Shown piece after piece: positions 40,420 through 50,656 of a DNA stretch of 64,000 bases. The position numbers and the translations under genes are program-made. Numbering within the stretch: the stretch's first letter is position 1; every line of letters begins with the position of its first letter. This DNA is from UBA6912 sp041611095 (GTDB taxonomy: Bacteria > Actinomycetota > Acidimicrobiia > Spongiisociales > UBA5794). Where the stretch lies: the NCBI GenBank assembly GCA_041611095.1, contig JBFINP010000008.1, positions 1 to 64,000 of the forward strand. The letters run 5' to 3'. A model generated the notes under the pieces. The model saw only the letters and a program-made list of their open reading frames with translations, was not told the DNA's origin and did no database searches.

Positions 40420-42409
40420 CGACTTGGGTGCGCTGGCGAGTGCGGCCGACGGGGCCGCCGGCAACGTCGAGGAATGGGGAACGGCCGCAGGATGGGAGTG
40501 TGCCGCGCACGGCTACTCGTACGCGGCCACGACGACCGGCGGGTCGACGGCGGGCGCGGGACGCTGGGCCACCGCATGGGCCGCCAGCCTCCGCCAGCGC
40601 GAGACGCTCCTCGAGCAGTACGACGCCATCGCCCTCCTCGGCTCGGGAGCGGCAGGCGGCGCCGGGCCGGCGCTCGGTGCCGCCAGGATCTGGGCGCTGT
40701 CAGAGCCCGGGACGCTCGACTTCGCGGAGTGGTATCGGATCACCGTCGCGGCAGCCATCGAGCGCCGTCGCCAGGTCGAGCTCGGCCTCGATCTCGCCGA
40801 GCGGGTCCAGTCGGTGGAGCTACTCGACGATCCCCTCGCCATCGCCGATGCGGTCGATGCGGCATCGCCGATCGCCCTCGCCGCTCTCTTCGAGGACCTC
40901 GGCGTGGTCGGTACCCGGGAGGTCCTGCGCTGGATCTACCCGCTCGACCCCATCAGCCGGTCTCTGCCCGACGCGCTCGACGAGGCGTTGGCCGGTGCGC
41001 TGAATCGGGCGTGGCCGGAGCTCGACGAGGACTACCGGTTCAGCCTGATCGAATCCGCTGCGGATTGGGACATCCTCTACCACGTGGGGCTGCTGGGCCG
41101 CTTCACCGGGGAGTACTGGGGCCTGCTCGGTGCCAAGATCGTCGGCGAAGGGCCCCGCACCGACTACGCCCGGAACCCGACGAACAGCCTCTACACCTAT
41201 GGCGGTGTCATCCGCGACCTGCGGGACCGTCTCGAGGCTGATGCGCACGCCGCCGCTGCGCTCGCCGCGGCACCCGGGCTGTGGATGGCACGGGGCACTG
41301 ACGACGAGTTCCCGATGGAGGACTGGATCGCCGGTCTGATCTCGACCCAGGTCGGCGCCATGGACGACGACGGATTCCTGGAGTTCGCCGAGGCGCTGCT
41401 GATGGCGATGGCTGCGATCGGACCCGACGACCTTCGCGATGGCGTCGTCGGCGGGCTCGCCGCCGATCTCGTGATGTCGCGCGACCTCGACGCCGCCGAT
41501 GAAGCGACGCTGACCGGCCTGCTCGTTCTCGCCGCCGGCTCGGGAGGCGTGGTCGACGAGCTCGTCACTCCGCTCGCAAGGCTCCTCGTCACTCACCTCG
41601 ATGCGATCCTGCCGGCCGTTGCCGGATTCGATGTGGTCAGCGGTGCGGTGTTCACCCTTCCGGACTCCGGCCGGGTCGTGGAACTCTTGGAAGCCGAGCT
41701 CGAGGGTGCGCTGCGCCTCGTCGCCGAGCACGAGGCAGCCATGGCGATGGTGCTGGAAGGCATGGCTGCGCACTTCGCAACCGCCATCGCCGCTTCGGGG
41801 CGATTCGCCGACGATCTCGACGCCGAGCTTCAAATGACCGCGATGCAGCTGGGAGCCCTTTCGGGTGCGCTCGTCCGTGCCATCAACGACGCCGACATCG
41901 ACGACGCCAAGGAGAGGGACGAATCGCGAGCCGCCATCCTCGGCGTGATCTCCATCATCGTCGCCGCGATTCCCGTGCCCGGCTCCGGCCTGGCATCGCA
42001 GGGGCTCGAGGGCGCCGGCAAGCGCCTCATCTCGGCTACGTACAGCGACATGAAGCGGCGCGGGCTCGAGCTGCTGGAGACCAGCAACGAGGGTGTGGCC
42101 CGGGTGGAGGCCGACGAATTCAAGGAGCTCTTCAAGTCGCAGATGACGGTCCTCCTCGTGGTAGGTCACCTCGAGGCGACCGGCACCTTGGACGATGCCG
42201 TCGCGGACTTCTTTGGGAGCAGGCCGGAGCTGGCCGACTCCAGGTACGATTTCACGGCCGGCGGCGCCGTCGACCTCGACGACGCCTACCAGCGCCTGGC
42301 GTTCAACGCGTTCCTCCAGTGGGTGATCGCCAGCAACGCCGATCTGCACATCGCCGTGCTCGTGCTGGCCGATGCGTTCACCGCCGAGATCCCTACCTGG
42401 TCTGACTGA
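40394..42409 (+). CDS. Large helical protein of the type VII secretion locus
   Basis: A 671-residue, almost wholly helical, Ala/Leu/Asp/Glu-rich protein without signal peptide. The first 90 residues could form a WXG/LXG-like helical hairpin (LGALASAADGAAGNVEEWG). The middle has helical-repeat-like blocks. One hydrophobic stretch (AAILGVISIIVAAIPVPG, near residue 520) could be membrane-active. It resembles actinobacterial DUF6571-type proteins found with T7SS genes, but I cannot confirm the family. The ATG overlaps the preceding gene by 26 bp and has GGAGG 5 bp upstream. A secreted substrate or a structural partner are both possible; no toxin motif is visible. Confidence 0.65.
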   Translation: MGTNWATPDDLGALASAADGAAGNVEEWGTAAGWECAAHGYSYAATTTGGSTAGAGRWATAWAASLRQRETLLEQYDAIALLGSGAAGGAGPALGAARIWALSEPGTLDFAEWYRITVAAAIERRRQVELGLDLAERVQSVELLDDPLAIADAVDAASPIALAALFEDLGVVGTREVLRWIYPLDPISRSLPDALDEALAGALNRAWPELDEDYRFSLIESAADWDILYHVGLLGRFTGEYWGLLGAKIVGEGPRTDYARNPTNSLYTYGGVIRDLRDRLEADAHAAAALAAAPGLWMARGTDDEFPMEDWIAGLISTQVGAMDDDGFLEFAEALLMAMAAIGPDDLRDGVVGGLAADLVMSRDLDAADEATLTGLLVLAAGSGGVVDELVTPLARLLVTHLDAILPAVAGFDVVSGAVFTLPDSGRVVELLEAELEGALRLVAEHEAAMAMVLEGMAAHFATAIAASGRFADDLDAELQMTAMQLGALSGALVRAINDADIDDAKERDESRAAILGVISIIVAAIPVPGSGLASQGLEGAGKRLISATYSDMKRRGLELLETSNEGVARVEADEFKELFKSQMTVLLVVGHLEATGTLDDAVADFFGSRPELADSRYDFTAGGAVDLDDAYQRLAFNAFLQWVIASNADLHIAVLVLADAFTAEIPTWSD

Positions 42410-42480
42410 GCGGCCTTCGCCGTTCGACGCTGGAGATACCCGAGGGCCCTAGCCTTGCGTCCTTCGCAAAGGGGAGCCGC

Positions 42481-43470
42481 ATGCCCGCCATCATCGAGAC
42501 CACCGCTCTCGCCAAGTCCTTCGGTGACATTCAGGCGCTGTGTGGCGTCGACCTGGAGGTCGAGCAGGGAACCGTCTACGGCCTGCTCGGACCCAACGGT
42601 GCCGGCAAGACGACCACGGTCCGCATCCTGACGACGTTGATCACGCCGACGGCCGGTTCGGCGCGCGTCGCCGGCTTCGACGTGGTCGCCGATGCCGAAC
42701 GGCTCCGAGCCGCGATCGGTCTCGCCGGGCAGTACGCCGCGGTGGACGAGATCCTGACCGGGTTCGAGAACCTCGAGATGGTCGGCCGGCTCTACGGGCT
42801 CCCGCCGTCGGAGGCGCGCCGGCGCGCCTCGGACATCCTCGAGCTGTTCGATCTCACCGAGGCGGCGGACCGCCAGGTGCGGACGTACTCGGGAGGCATG
42901 CGACGCAGGCTCGACCTCGGTGCCAGTCTCGTCGGCGAGCCGACCGTGCTGTTCCTCGATGAGCCGACTACCGGGTTGGACCCACGCAGCCGGCGCGACC
43001 TGTGGGATTTCATCGAGCAGCTCGTCGGCGGGGGCACGACGCTATTGCTGACGACCCAGTACCTGGAGGAGGCCGACCGGCTCGCCGACCTCATCGGCGT
43101 CATCGACCACGGCAAGGTGATCGCCGAGGGCACGGCGGACGAGCTGAAGGGCCGGATCGGAGGCGATGTCATCGAGTTCCAGATCGCCGACGCATCACGC
43201 CTCGACGACGCGCTGGCGGCAGTCGCTGCGATCGGCACCCACGCACCGAGCGTGGACGTTGCCGAGTCGCGGGTCCAGGTTCCCGTCGACAGCCCGGTTG
43301 GTGCGATCACGCAGGTCGTGCGGCGCCTCGACGCCGAGAGCATCCTCATGCGGGACCTCCACATACGCCGGCCAACGCTCGACGACGTGTTCCTCACGCT
43401 CACGGGAGCGGGGATCGAAGAAGAAGAGACGCCTCCTGCCAGGGCGCGAGCCGGAAGGAGAGGCCGATGA
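42481..43470 (+). CDS. DrrA-type ABC transporter ATP-binding protein
   Basis: A 329-residue ATPase of the daunorubicin-resistance type: Walker A GPNGAGKTT, signature YSGGMRRRLDLGASL, Walker B TVLFLDEPTTGLDPRSR, H-loop LTTQYLEEADRLAD. The C-terminal extension of about 90 residues ends with the RRPTLDDVFLTLTG signature of this subfamily. It overlaps the permease gene by 4 bp. Predicted to export a hydrophobic compound or lipid. Confidence 0.93.
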   Translation: MPAIIETTALAKSFGDIQALCGVDLEVEQGTVYGLLGPNGAGKTTTVRILTTLITPTAGSARVAGFDVVADAERLRAAIGLAGQYAAVDEILTGFENLEMVGRLYGLPPSEARRRASDILELFDLTEAADRQVRTYSGGMRRRLDLGASLVGEPTVLFLDEPTTGLDPRSRRDLWDFIEQLVGGGTTLLLTTQYLEEADRLADLIGVIDHGKVIAEGTADELKGRIGGDVIEFQIADASRLDDALAAVAAIGTHAPSVDVAESRVQVPVDSPVGAITQVVRRLDAESILMRDLHIRRPTLDDVFLTLTGAGIEEEETPPARARAGRRGR

Positions 43471-44270
43471 CGACGACCACGGCCCGGCCGGCTCCGGCAT
43501 CACCCGGTCTGGGGCGTACCGCATCGGATGCCCTGGTGATGACGCGGCGCAACCTCCTGAAATACCGCCGAATCCCCACGTTGCTGCTGTTCTCGACAAT
43601 CCAGCCGATCATGTTCGTGCTGCTGTTCGTGTTCGTGTTCGGCGGCGCCGTGCAGTTCGGCGGGGCGACCAACTATGCGACGTTCCTCCTGCCCGGCATC
43701 TTCATCCAGACGGCGATCTTCGGATCCACGCAGACCGGGATCGGCCTGGCCGAGGACATCAACAAGGGTTTGGTGGACCGCTTCCGCTCGCTCCCGATGT
43801 CACGGTCGGCGGTTCTGCTCGGCCGCACCCTCTCCGACTCCGCCCGCAACACTTTCGTGGTGATCCTCATGACGATCGTCGGGTATCTGGTGGGGTTCCG
43901 TTTCGAGGGTGGCCCGTTCCGCGCCGTCGCCGCCCTGGCCCTCGCGGTGCTGTTCGGCTTTGCGTTCTCCTGGATCTCGGCCTCGATCGGCCTATCGGTG
44001 AAGGACGTCGAGACCGCCCAGGCGGCCGGTTTCGTGTGGGTCTTTCCCCTCACCTTCGCCAGCTCGGCCTTCGTGCCGACGCAGACCATGCCCGGCTGGC
44101 TGCAGGCCTTCGCGGACATCAACCCTGTCACGGTGAGCGTCAACACCCTGCGGGCTCTGACCTTTGGCACGCCGGTCACACCGGATCTCTGGCAAATGCT
44201 GGCGTGGATCGGTGGCATCCTGGCGGTCTTCGTACCGCTGGCCGTGCGTCAGTACCGGCGCGCAGTGTGA
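43467..44270 (+). CDS. DrrB-type ABC-2 permease
   Basis: A 267-residue ABC-2 type permease with about six TM helices; conserved elements include RNLLKYRRIPTLLLFSTIQP, GLAEDINKGLVDRFRSLPM (the coupling helix motif of DrrB-type permeases) and FPLTFASSAFVPTQTMPGW. ATGA overlap with the ATPase gene shows tight coupling. Its stop is 12 bp from the convergent methyltransferase gene. Confidence 0.93.
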   Translation: MTTTTARPAPASPGLGRTASDALVMTRRNLLKYRRIPTLLLFSTIQPIMFVLLFVFVFGGAVQFGGATNYATFLLPGIFIQTAIFGSTQTGIGLAEDINKGLVDRFRSLPMSRSAVLLGRTLSDSARNTFVVILMTIVGYLVGFRFEGGPFRAVAALALAVLFGFAFSWISASIGLSVKDVETAQAAGFVWVFPLTFASSAFVPTQTMPGWLQAFADINPVTVSVNTLRALTFGTPVTPDLWQMLAWIGGILAVFVPLAVRQYRRAV

Positions 44271-44282
44271 GATCGGCTCGGA

Positions 44283-44897
44283 TCAGACGCCGTCGAGCAC
44301 GTGCTGGCGGACCCATGCGTGCATCGCTATCCCCGAGGCGACTCCCACGTTGATGGATCGGGTCGAGCCGAACTGGGTGATGGCGTGGATCGTCTCACAG
44401 GCCTCCTGCATCGCCTCCGACAAGCCGGGTCCCTCCTGACCGAACACCAGAACGCAGCGGCTGGGCAGCCGAGAGGTTTCGAGCGGGGAGGCGCCCGCCA
44501 CGATATCGATGCCGACGAGCGGTAGCACGGCCGACGACGCCCACGAGGCAAACCCATCCACGTCCGGGTGATGCCGGATGTGCTGATAGCGGTCCGTGAC
44601 CATGGCACCGCGCCGGTTCCATCGCTTGCGGCCGACGATGTGAACCTCGGCGGCGAGGAACGCGTTGGCATTGCGCACGATGGCCCCGATGTTGAAGTCG
44701 TGCTGCCAGTTCTCGATGGCGACGTGGAAGCCATGCCGCTGGTCGTCGAGATCGGCGACGATCGCGTCGCGCCTCCAGTACCGGTACCGATCGATGACGT
44801 TGCGCCGGTCGCCGTCGGCCAGCAGCTCGGGGTCGAGCCGCGAGTCGTCCGGCCACGGCATCGGATGGGGTCCCACCCCTACGGAACGCTCGTTCAC
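44283..44897 (-). CDS. SpoU/TrmH-family RNA 2'-O-methyltransferase
   Basis: A 204-residue SPOUT methyltransferase: NWQHDFNIGAIVRNANAF (motif 1), LVFGQEGPGLSEAM (motif 2) and STRSINVGVASGIAMHAW (motif 3). The knot region is complete, and the compact length fits TrmH/TrmL-like enzymes. RNA target (tRNA or rRNA) cannot be read. GTG start lies 80 bp from the LacI operator. Confidence 0.9.
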   Translation of the reverse strand: MNERSVGVGPHPMPWPDDSRLDPELLADGDRRNVIDRYRYWRRDAIVADLDDQRHGFHVAIENWQHDFNIGAIVRNANAFLAAEVHIVGRKRWNRRGAMVTDRYQHIRHHPDVDGFASWASSAVLPLVGIDIVAGASPLETSRLPSRCVLVFGQEGPGLSEAMQEACETIHAITQFGSTRSINVGVASGIAMHAWVRQHVLDGV

Positions 44898-44977
44898 GGC
44901 ACCGGCGAGCGTAGCCGCACCGCCGGCCGGGACCCGATCTCCGGGAACATCGCCGCCACCCCGCTAGATTCGCCTCG

Positions 44978-44991
44978 TGTAAACGTTTACA
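44978..44991. promoter_or_regulatory. Perfect 14-bp LacI-family operator
   Basis: TGTAAACGTTTACA is a perfect palindrome centred 27 bp before the GTG of the alpha-glucosidase gene. The central CG and AAACGTTT core is typical of LacI-family operators, and the LacI-family regulator gene follows 4 bp after the glucosidase gene. Repression of the two-gene unit by that regulator, relieved by a sugar, is a well-supported inference. Confidence 0.85.
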
Positions 44992-45010
44992 AGATGCAGC
45001 GAGGAGCAGC

Positions 45011-46609
45011 GTGGGCTCACAGAGCAAGCCCTGGTGGATCGGTGCCGTGGGATACGAGGTGTACGCCCCCTCCTTCGCCGACGCCAACGGCGACGGGATC
45101 GGCGACCTGGAAGGGATTCGGCAGCGGCTCACCTACCTCCAATGGCTGGGCGTGGATGCCGTCTGGATCACGCCGTTCTACCCGAGCCCCGGGTTCGATC
45201 ACGGCTACGACGTGTCCAACTACGTCGACGTCGACCCCAAGCATGGAACGCTCGAAGACTTCGACAGACTCGTCGCCGACGCCCACACGCTGGGGCTCCA
45301 CGTCATCGTCGACATCGTCCCGAACCACACCTCCGCCGCCCATCCTTGGTTTCAGGCGGCGTTGCGGGGCCGCGACGATCCACATCGGGATTTCTACATC
45401 TGGAGGGACCCGGCGCCCGACGGCGGACCGCCCAACAACTGGGTCAGCCACTTCGGCGGCCCGGCGTGGACCCTCGACCCGACCTCGGGCCAGTATTACC
45501 TCCACCTGTTCCTACCCGAGCAGCCGGACCTCAACTGGCGGCAACCGGGGGTCGCAAACGCCTTCGACGAGGTGCTGCGGTTCTGGTGCGAACGGGGCGT
45601 CGACGGCTTCCGCATCGACGTGGCACACGGGCTCGCCAAGGATCGTTGGCTGCGCGACAACCCGCAGCTCCGACCCCTCACGCCCGACATGACGCCGATC
45701 GAGGTCTTCAAGAGCTTCGAGCATCGCTACGACCTCGATCAGAATCCCAATGTCGATGTCTACCGCCGGTGGAACGAGGTCGTCGAGCAGTACGGCGCGA
45801 TGCTGCTGGGCGAAGTCGGCCCCGACGAGCCGGTCCGCGTCGCCGGATACCACGCCGATGGGGACGCGATTCACCGCAACTTCTACCTGACGCTGACGTG
45901 GATCGGATGGGAGCCCATGCGGATCCGCGACCGAATCCGCGGGATGCACCTGGCCGGTCCCGACTCCACCGCCTGGGTGCTCGACAGCCACGACACGAGC
46001 CACGCCACCACTCGCTTCGGGGGCGGCGAGCGCGGCGCCCATCGATCACTCTGCGTCAAGGCGTTGATGATGGCGCTGGGGGGCATGCCGTTCCTCTACC
46101 AGGGCGAGGAGCTGGGAATCGACGACGGGAAAGTGGCGCCGGAAGACCTCGCCGACCCCATCTCGACGAGAAACGACGGCGTACAAGGCCGCGATGGCGC
46201 TCGAACGGTCATGCCTTGGGACGACGGACCGACCAACGGATTCAACGATGGGACCCGTCCTTGGCTGCCGGCTGCGCCCCGAGCCCCCGCCGAGACGGTG
46301 GCCGGACAGCGCAACGATCCCGACTCCTTCCTCACCCGCTACCGCCACCTCGTCGACGTGCGAAGACGCCACCCCGATATGTGGCAGATGCCCGTCACTT
46401 GGCTGCGGACCGACGACTCCCTGTTGATGGCCTGCCGGCGCGGATCGGTGATCGCCGCCGCCAACCTCGACGAGCACGACGCACACCTGTTCCTGCCGGA
46501 AGGGGCCTGGCGTGTGATCTTCTCGAGCCGGCTGGACGGACCCCCGGAGATCCAGCAGGGCGTGGCGACAGTGCCGGCCGAGACCGCCTTCATCTTCGCA
46601 AAGGCCTGA
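45011..46609 (+). CDS. GH13 alpha-glucosidase-like enzyme
   Basis: A 532-residue glycoside hydrolase of family 13. Conserved regions: VDIVPNHTS (region I), GFRIDVAHG (region II, nucleophile Asp), LLGEVGPDE (region III, acid/base Glu) and LDSHDTSHATT (region IV). FLYQGEELGI is the usual strand before the C-terminal domain. No signal peptide, so it is cytoplasmic and likely acts on imported maltose-, trehalose- or sucrose-type oligosaccharides. GTG at 45011 has GAGGAG 6 bp upstream. Expression is probably controlled through the operator at 44978. Confidence 0.92.
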   Translation: MGSQSKPWWIGAVGYEVYAPSFADANGDGIGDLEGIRQRLTYLQWLGVDAVWITPFYPSPGFDHGYDVSNYVDVDPKHGTLEDFDRLVADAHTLGLHVIVDIVPNHTSAAHPWFQAALRGRDDPHRDFYIWRDPAPDGGPPNNWVSHFGGPAWTLDPTSGQYYLHLFLPEQPDLNWRQPGVANAFDEVLRFWCERGVDGFRIDVAHGLAKDRWLRDNPQLRPLTPDMTPIEVFKSFEHRYDLDQNPNVDVYRRWNEVVEQYGAMLLGEVGPDEPVRVAGYHADGDAIHRNFYLTLTWIGWEPMRIRDRIRGMHLAGPDSTAWVLDSHDTSHATTRFGGGERGAHRSLCVKALMMALGGMPFLYQGEELGIDDGKVAPEDLADPISTRNDGVQGRDGARTVMPWDDGPTNGFNDGTRPWLPAAPRAPAETVAGQRNDPDSFLTRYRHLVDVRRRHPDMWQMPVTWLRTDDSLLMACRRGSVIAAANLDEHDAHLFLPEGAWRVIFSSRLDGPPEIQQGVATVPAETAFIFAKA

Positions 46610-46613
46610 CATC

Positions 46614-47624
46614 GTGACCCGAGCCACGATCCACGACGTCGCCCGCCGGGCAGGGGTCTCGGTTGCCACCGTCAGCCGGGCGCTGCGGGGGCACGCCAAT
46701 GTCGCACCCGCTACCCGCAAGCGAATCCGCAAGATCGCCGCCGAGCTCGACTATGCAGCCCATCCCCAGGCGTCGCGTCTCGCCTCCGGCCGCACGATGA
46801 CGGTTGGCCTGGTCGCCCCGCTGTTCGGACTCTGGTATGCGGGCCAAGTGGTCGCCGGTGCGGACGAGATCCTCGCTGCGGCCGGCTACGACCTGCTGGT
46901 CCACTCGGTCGACACCCCGGACAACCGGGCCCGGTTCTTCTCCACCACCGGCGCGCTGCGGGGCAGGGTCGACGGCCTACTGCTGGTAGACCTCTTTGCG
47001 GCGCCGGAGCACGTGGGTGCGCTCCACGAAGCCGGAACGCCGGTCGTGACCATCGGTGAGCGAATCGAAGGCTTCTCCTCCCTGACGATCGACAACGCTG
47101 CTGCCGCTCGAGCCGCCACCCACCACATCATCGAGTTGGGCCACCAGCGGATCGGGCTCATCGACGGCGACCCCGAGGCCGGCGACGAGTCGCCCGTGCC
47201 TCTCCATCGAACAGCGGGATTCCAGGCCGCGCTCGCCGACGCCGGGCTCGTCGACGACGCCGCTCTCCACGCCGGTGGGATGTTCTCCGTCGAAGGCGGT
47301 GCGCATGCCGTCGAGCAGCTGCTCACCGAGCAGGAACCACCCACCGCCGTGTTCTGCATGAGTGACGAGATGGCGATGGGTGCGATCGGCCGCGCCAGAG
47401 AGCTCGGGTGCGACGTGCCGGGCGACCTCTCCGTCGTCGGATTCGATGGGCACGACCTCGCCCACGCGTTCGGGCTCACGACCATGTCGCAGCCGGTGCG
47501 GGGAATGGGCAAGAGAGCCACCGAGACGCTGATCGCCGCCATCGACGGCCGGCTCGACGCCCCGCGGCACGAGCGGGCCGACGTGGAGCTGGTCGTACGC
47601 AAGTCGTCATCACCGCCGCGCTGA
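46614..47624 (+). CDS. LacI-family transcription regulator
   Basis: A 336-residue regulator: N-terminal HTH (TIHDVARRAGVSVATVSRAL) with hinge helix (HPQASRLASGRT), then a periplasmic-binding-protein-like sugar-sensing domain (residues about 60-330) with VGLVAPLFG, GHQRIGLIDGD, AVFCMSDEMAMGAI and DLSVVGFDGHDLA. It begins 4 bp after the alpha-glucosidase stop and very likely controls it through the palindrome at 44978-44991. Being in the same operon, it would also autoregulate. Confidence 0.95.
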   Translation: MTRATIHDVARRAGVSVATVSRALRGHANVAPATRKRIRKIAAELDYAAHPQASRLASGRTMTVGLVAPLFGLWYAGQVVAGADEILAAAGYDLLVHSVDTPDNRARFFSTTGALRGRVDGLLLVDLFAAPEHVGALHEAGTPVVTIGERIEGFSSLTIDNAAAARAATHHIIELGHQRIGLIDGDPEAGDESPVPLHRTAGFQAALADAGLVDDAALHAGGMFSVEGGAHAVEQLLTEQEPPTAVFCMSDEMAMGAIGRARELGCDVPGDLSVVGFDGHDLAHAFGLTTMSQPVRGMGKRATETLIAAIDGRLDAPRHERADVELVVRKSSSPPR

Positions 47625-47634
47625 GCCGAACGCA

Positions 47635-47663
47635 GAGGCGCCCCGACGGAGCCGGGGCGCCTC
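47635..47663. terminator. Hairpin terminator between lacI-type and ABC ATPase genes
   Basis: GAGGCGCCCCG (47635-47645), 7-nt loop, CGGGGCGCCTC (47653-47663): perfect 11-bp arms between the convergent regulator and MalK-type ATPase genes. There is no long T-run on either side; position and strength favour a bidirectional terminator. Confidence 0.7.
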
Positions 47664-47683
47664 GTATCGATATCGGTTGGTGA

Positions 47684-48862
<1,179 letters not shown>

Positions 48863-48962
48863 TGCGGGCCTCGCTTTCCTCGACCAGGTGGGGCCACGGT
48901 ACCCGACTCCGGGCAAGGGCGCTACCGCAGGTCTCTCACGAGCGGCCCGGTATCCTCGACCC

Positions 48963-49652
48963 ATGGATCGCCATGCCGCCGCTTCGCTCGTCTACGTGGG
49001 CGACCCGATGTGTTCCTGGTGCTGGGGATTCGCTCCCACCCTCGAGCGCCTCGTCGCCGACCACGACGTTGCTCTTCGCATCGTCGTCGGCGGGTTGCGA
49101 CCCGGTCCGGCAGCCGAGCGCCTGACACCGCAGCTCGAGAGCTTCCTGCTCCACCATTGGGAGAGGGTCGAAGCCGTCTCCGGACAGCCGTTCGACCGGC
49201 AGGCGCTGGGTGCAAGAGGTCCGGCCTGGCGCTACGACACCGAGAACCCCGCCGTGGCCGTCGTGACGATGAGGAGCCTCCGCCCGGAAGCCGAGCTCGC
49301 GTTCTTCACTCGCCTCCAGCGGGCCTTCTACACCGATGGAGTCGACATCGTCGATCCGTCGACCTACCCAAAGCTGCTCGAGGGCTTCGACGTCGATGGC
49401 GCCGAATTCGTGGCGCGGGTGCGCTCCGACGAGATGCGGGAGGCAGCGTGGGCGGACTTCGCCGAGGCGCGACGGCTCGGCGTGACTGGGTTTCCGACGA
49501 CCCTGATCGAGATCGGCGATCGCTACCGGATGTTGGCAGCCGGCTACCAGCCCTACGAACGAGTCGACGAGCTGCTCCACGCCGTCCTGGAACGTCATGA
49601 CCCCGAGGCGGCCACCGGCCTGGTGTGCACCGTGGACGGCGGTCCCTGCTAA
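48963..49652 (+). CDS. DsbA-family thioredoxin-fold protein
   Basis: A 229-residue protein with the redox motif CSWC (C17-x-x-C20) in VYVGDPMCSWCWGFAP, an inserted helical domain and a C-terminal RRLGVTGFPTTLIEIGDRY with the cis-Pro loop. This matches the DsbA/2-hydroxychromene-2-carboxylate isomerase-like cytoplasmic group (FrnE-type). No signal peptide. Its stop overlaps the convergent cyclodeaminase stop by 4 bp. Confidence 0.9.
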   Translation: MDRHAAASLVYVGDPMCSWCWGFAPTLERLVADHDVALRIVVGGLRPGPAAERLTPQLESFLLHHWERVEAVSGQPFDRQALGARGPAWRYDTENPAVAVVTMRSLRPEAELAFFTRLQRAFYTDGVDIVDPSTYPKLLEGFDVDGAEFVARVRSDEMREAAWADFAEARRLGVTGFPTTLIEIGDRYRMLAAGYQPYERVDELLHAVLERHDPEAATGLVCTVDGGPC

Positions 49653-50533
49653 CGGACCTCGACCCCGCCCAGCTCCACGCCGATCCCCAGCCGCTCGGCT
49701 GCCGTGATCGCAGCCAGGCCGGCGGCGACGTCCTGGGATGCGATGCCGACCGACTTGAAGATCGTGATCGATGACGCGTCCGGCGGCCGAGCCCCGGTGA
49801 GCACGTCCGCGGCAGCGGCATCGGGCTGGCGTCTCGCTTTGATGAGGTCACCTGCCTCGAGCCGGGCCGCCTCCAGATCGTCGACGACCACGTACGCCCG
49901 CCGCACGAGGTCGCGGGGCAGCTCGACCATGTCCGCGGTGAAGGCTCCGATGGCATTCACGTGCGTCCCCGGACGCACCGACCCGGCGGAGAAGAGCGGT
50001 TCGTGGGACGGCGTTGCCGTGGTCACGATGTCCGCGGTGGCAACGGCTTCGTCCGGGTCGGCGACGTGCACCCCCCCAATCCTGTCGGCGAAGGCGCGAG
50101 CCCGCTCTCCGGTCCTGCTCCACACGATCACCTGGCGGATGTCGCGCACCGCTCGGATTGCAGCAACCTGATCCGCCGCCATCGCACCGGCACCAAGCAT
50201 CGCCATCGTCGATGCGTCGGCACGAGCGAGCAGGTCCGTCATGAGACCGCAACCGGCCCCGGTGCGGATCGCCGTCACGGTCGGGCCGTCCAGGATCCCA
50301 CGCGGGGTCCCGTCTTCATCGAACACCGCGACGATCCCTGCCGGATTGCCGGGCAGGGTCGAGACCACCTTGACTCCGGTGTTCACCCCGGCGCGGCCCG
50401 CCATGAACAGCGATGAGCCGAGCTGGATACGGGCCGGGCTCTCACGATCCGGCCCGAACGCACGCCACATCGCCTCGATAGCGTCCTCCATCGACAGGGA
50501 GGCCCGCACAGCACGAGCGTCGAGAAATCGCAT
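49649..50533 (-). CDS. Ornithine cyclodeaminase/mu-crystallin-family protein
   Basis: A 294-residue NAD(P)-binding protein: GVKVVSTLPGN, GIVAVFDEDGTPRGILDG, TAIRTGAGCGLMTDLLA, Rossmann AMLGAGAMAADQVAAI, and ATPSHEPLF. The family includes ornithine cyclodeaminase, alanine dehydrogenase (archaeal) and imine reductases; the exact reaction is open. ATG at 50533 is chosen because upstream sequence belongs to a gamma-glutamyltranspeptidase relic rather than this gene. Confidence 0.88.
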   Translation of the reverse strand: MRFLDARAVRASLSMEDAIEAMWRAFGPDRESPARIQLGSSLFMAGRAGVNTGVKVVSTLPGNPAGIVAVFDEDGTPRGILDGPTVTAIRTGAGCGLMTDLLARADASTMAMLGAGAMAADQVAAIRAVRDIRQVIVWSRTGERARAFADRIGGVHVADPDEAVATADIVTTATPSHEPLFSAGSVRPGTHVNAIGAFTADMVELPRDLVRRAYVVVDDLEAARLEAGDLIKARRQPDAAAADVLTGARPPDASSITIFKSVGIASQDVAAGLAAITAAERLGIGVELGGVEVR

Positions 50534-50656
50534 ACGAGACGACGCTAGCGGTGGTCGCGTACTACCCGCTGTGCCGTCCCGGGGCGGCCCGTGACCGCGC
50601 GCGGATGTTGGTCGTCCGTCAGCTGCGGCTTGGGCGCACGACGCCTGCATCGCCGC

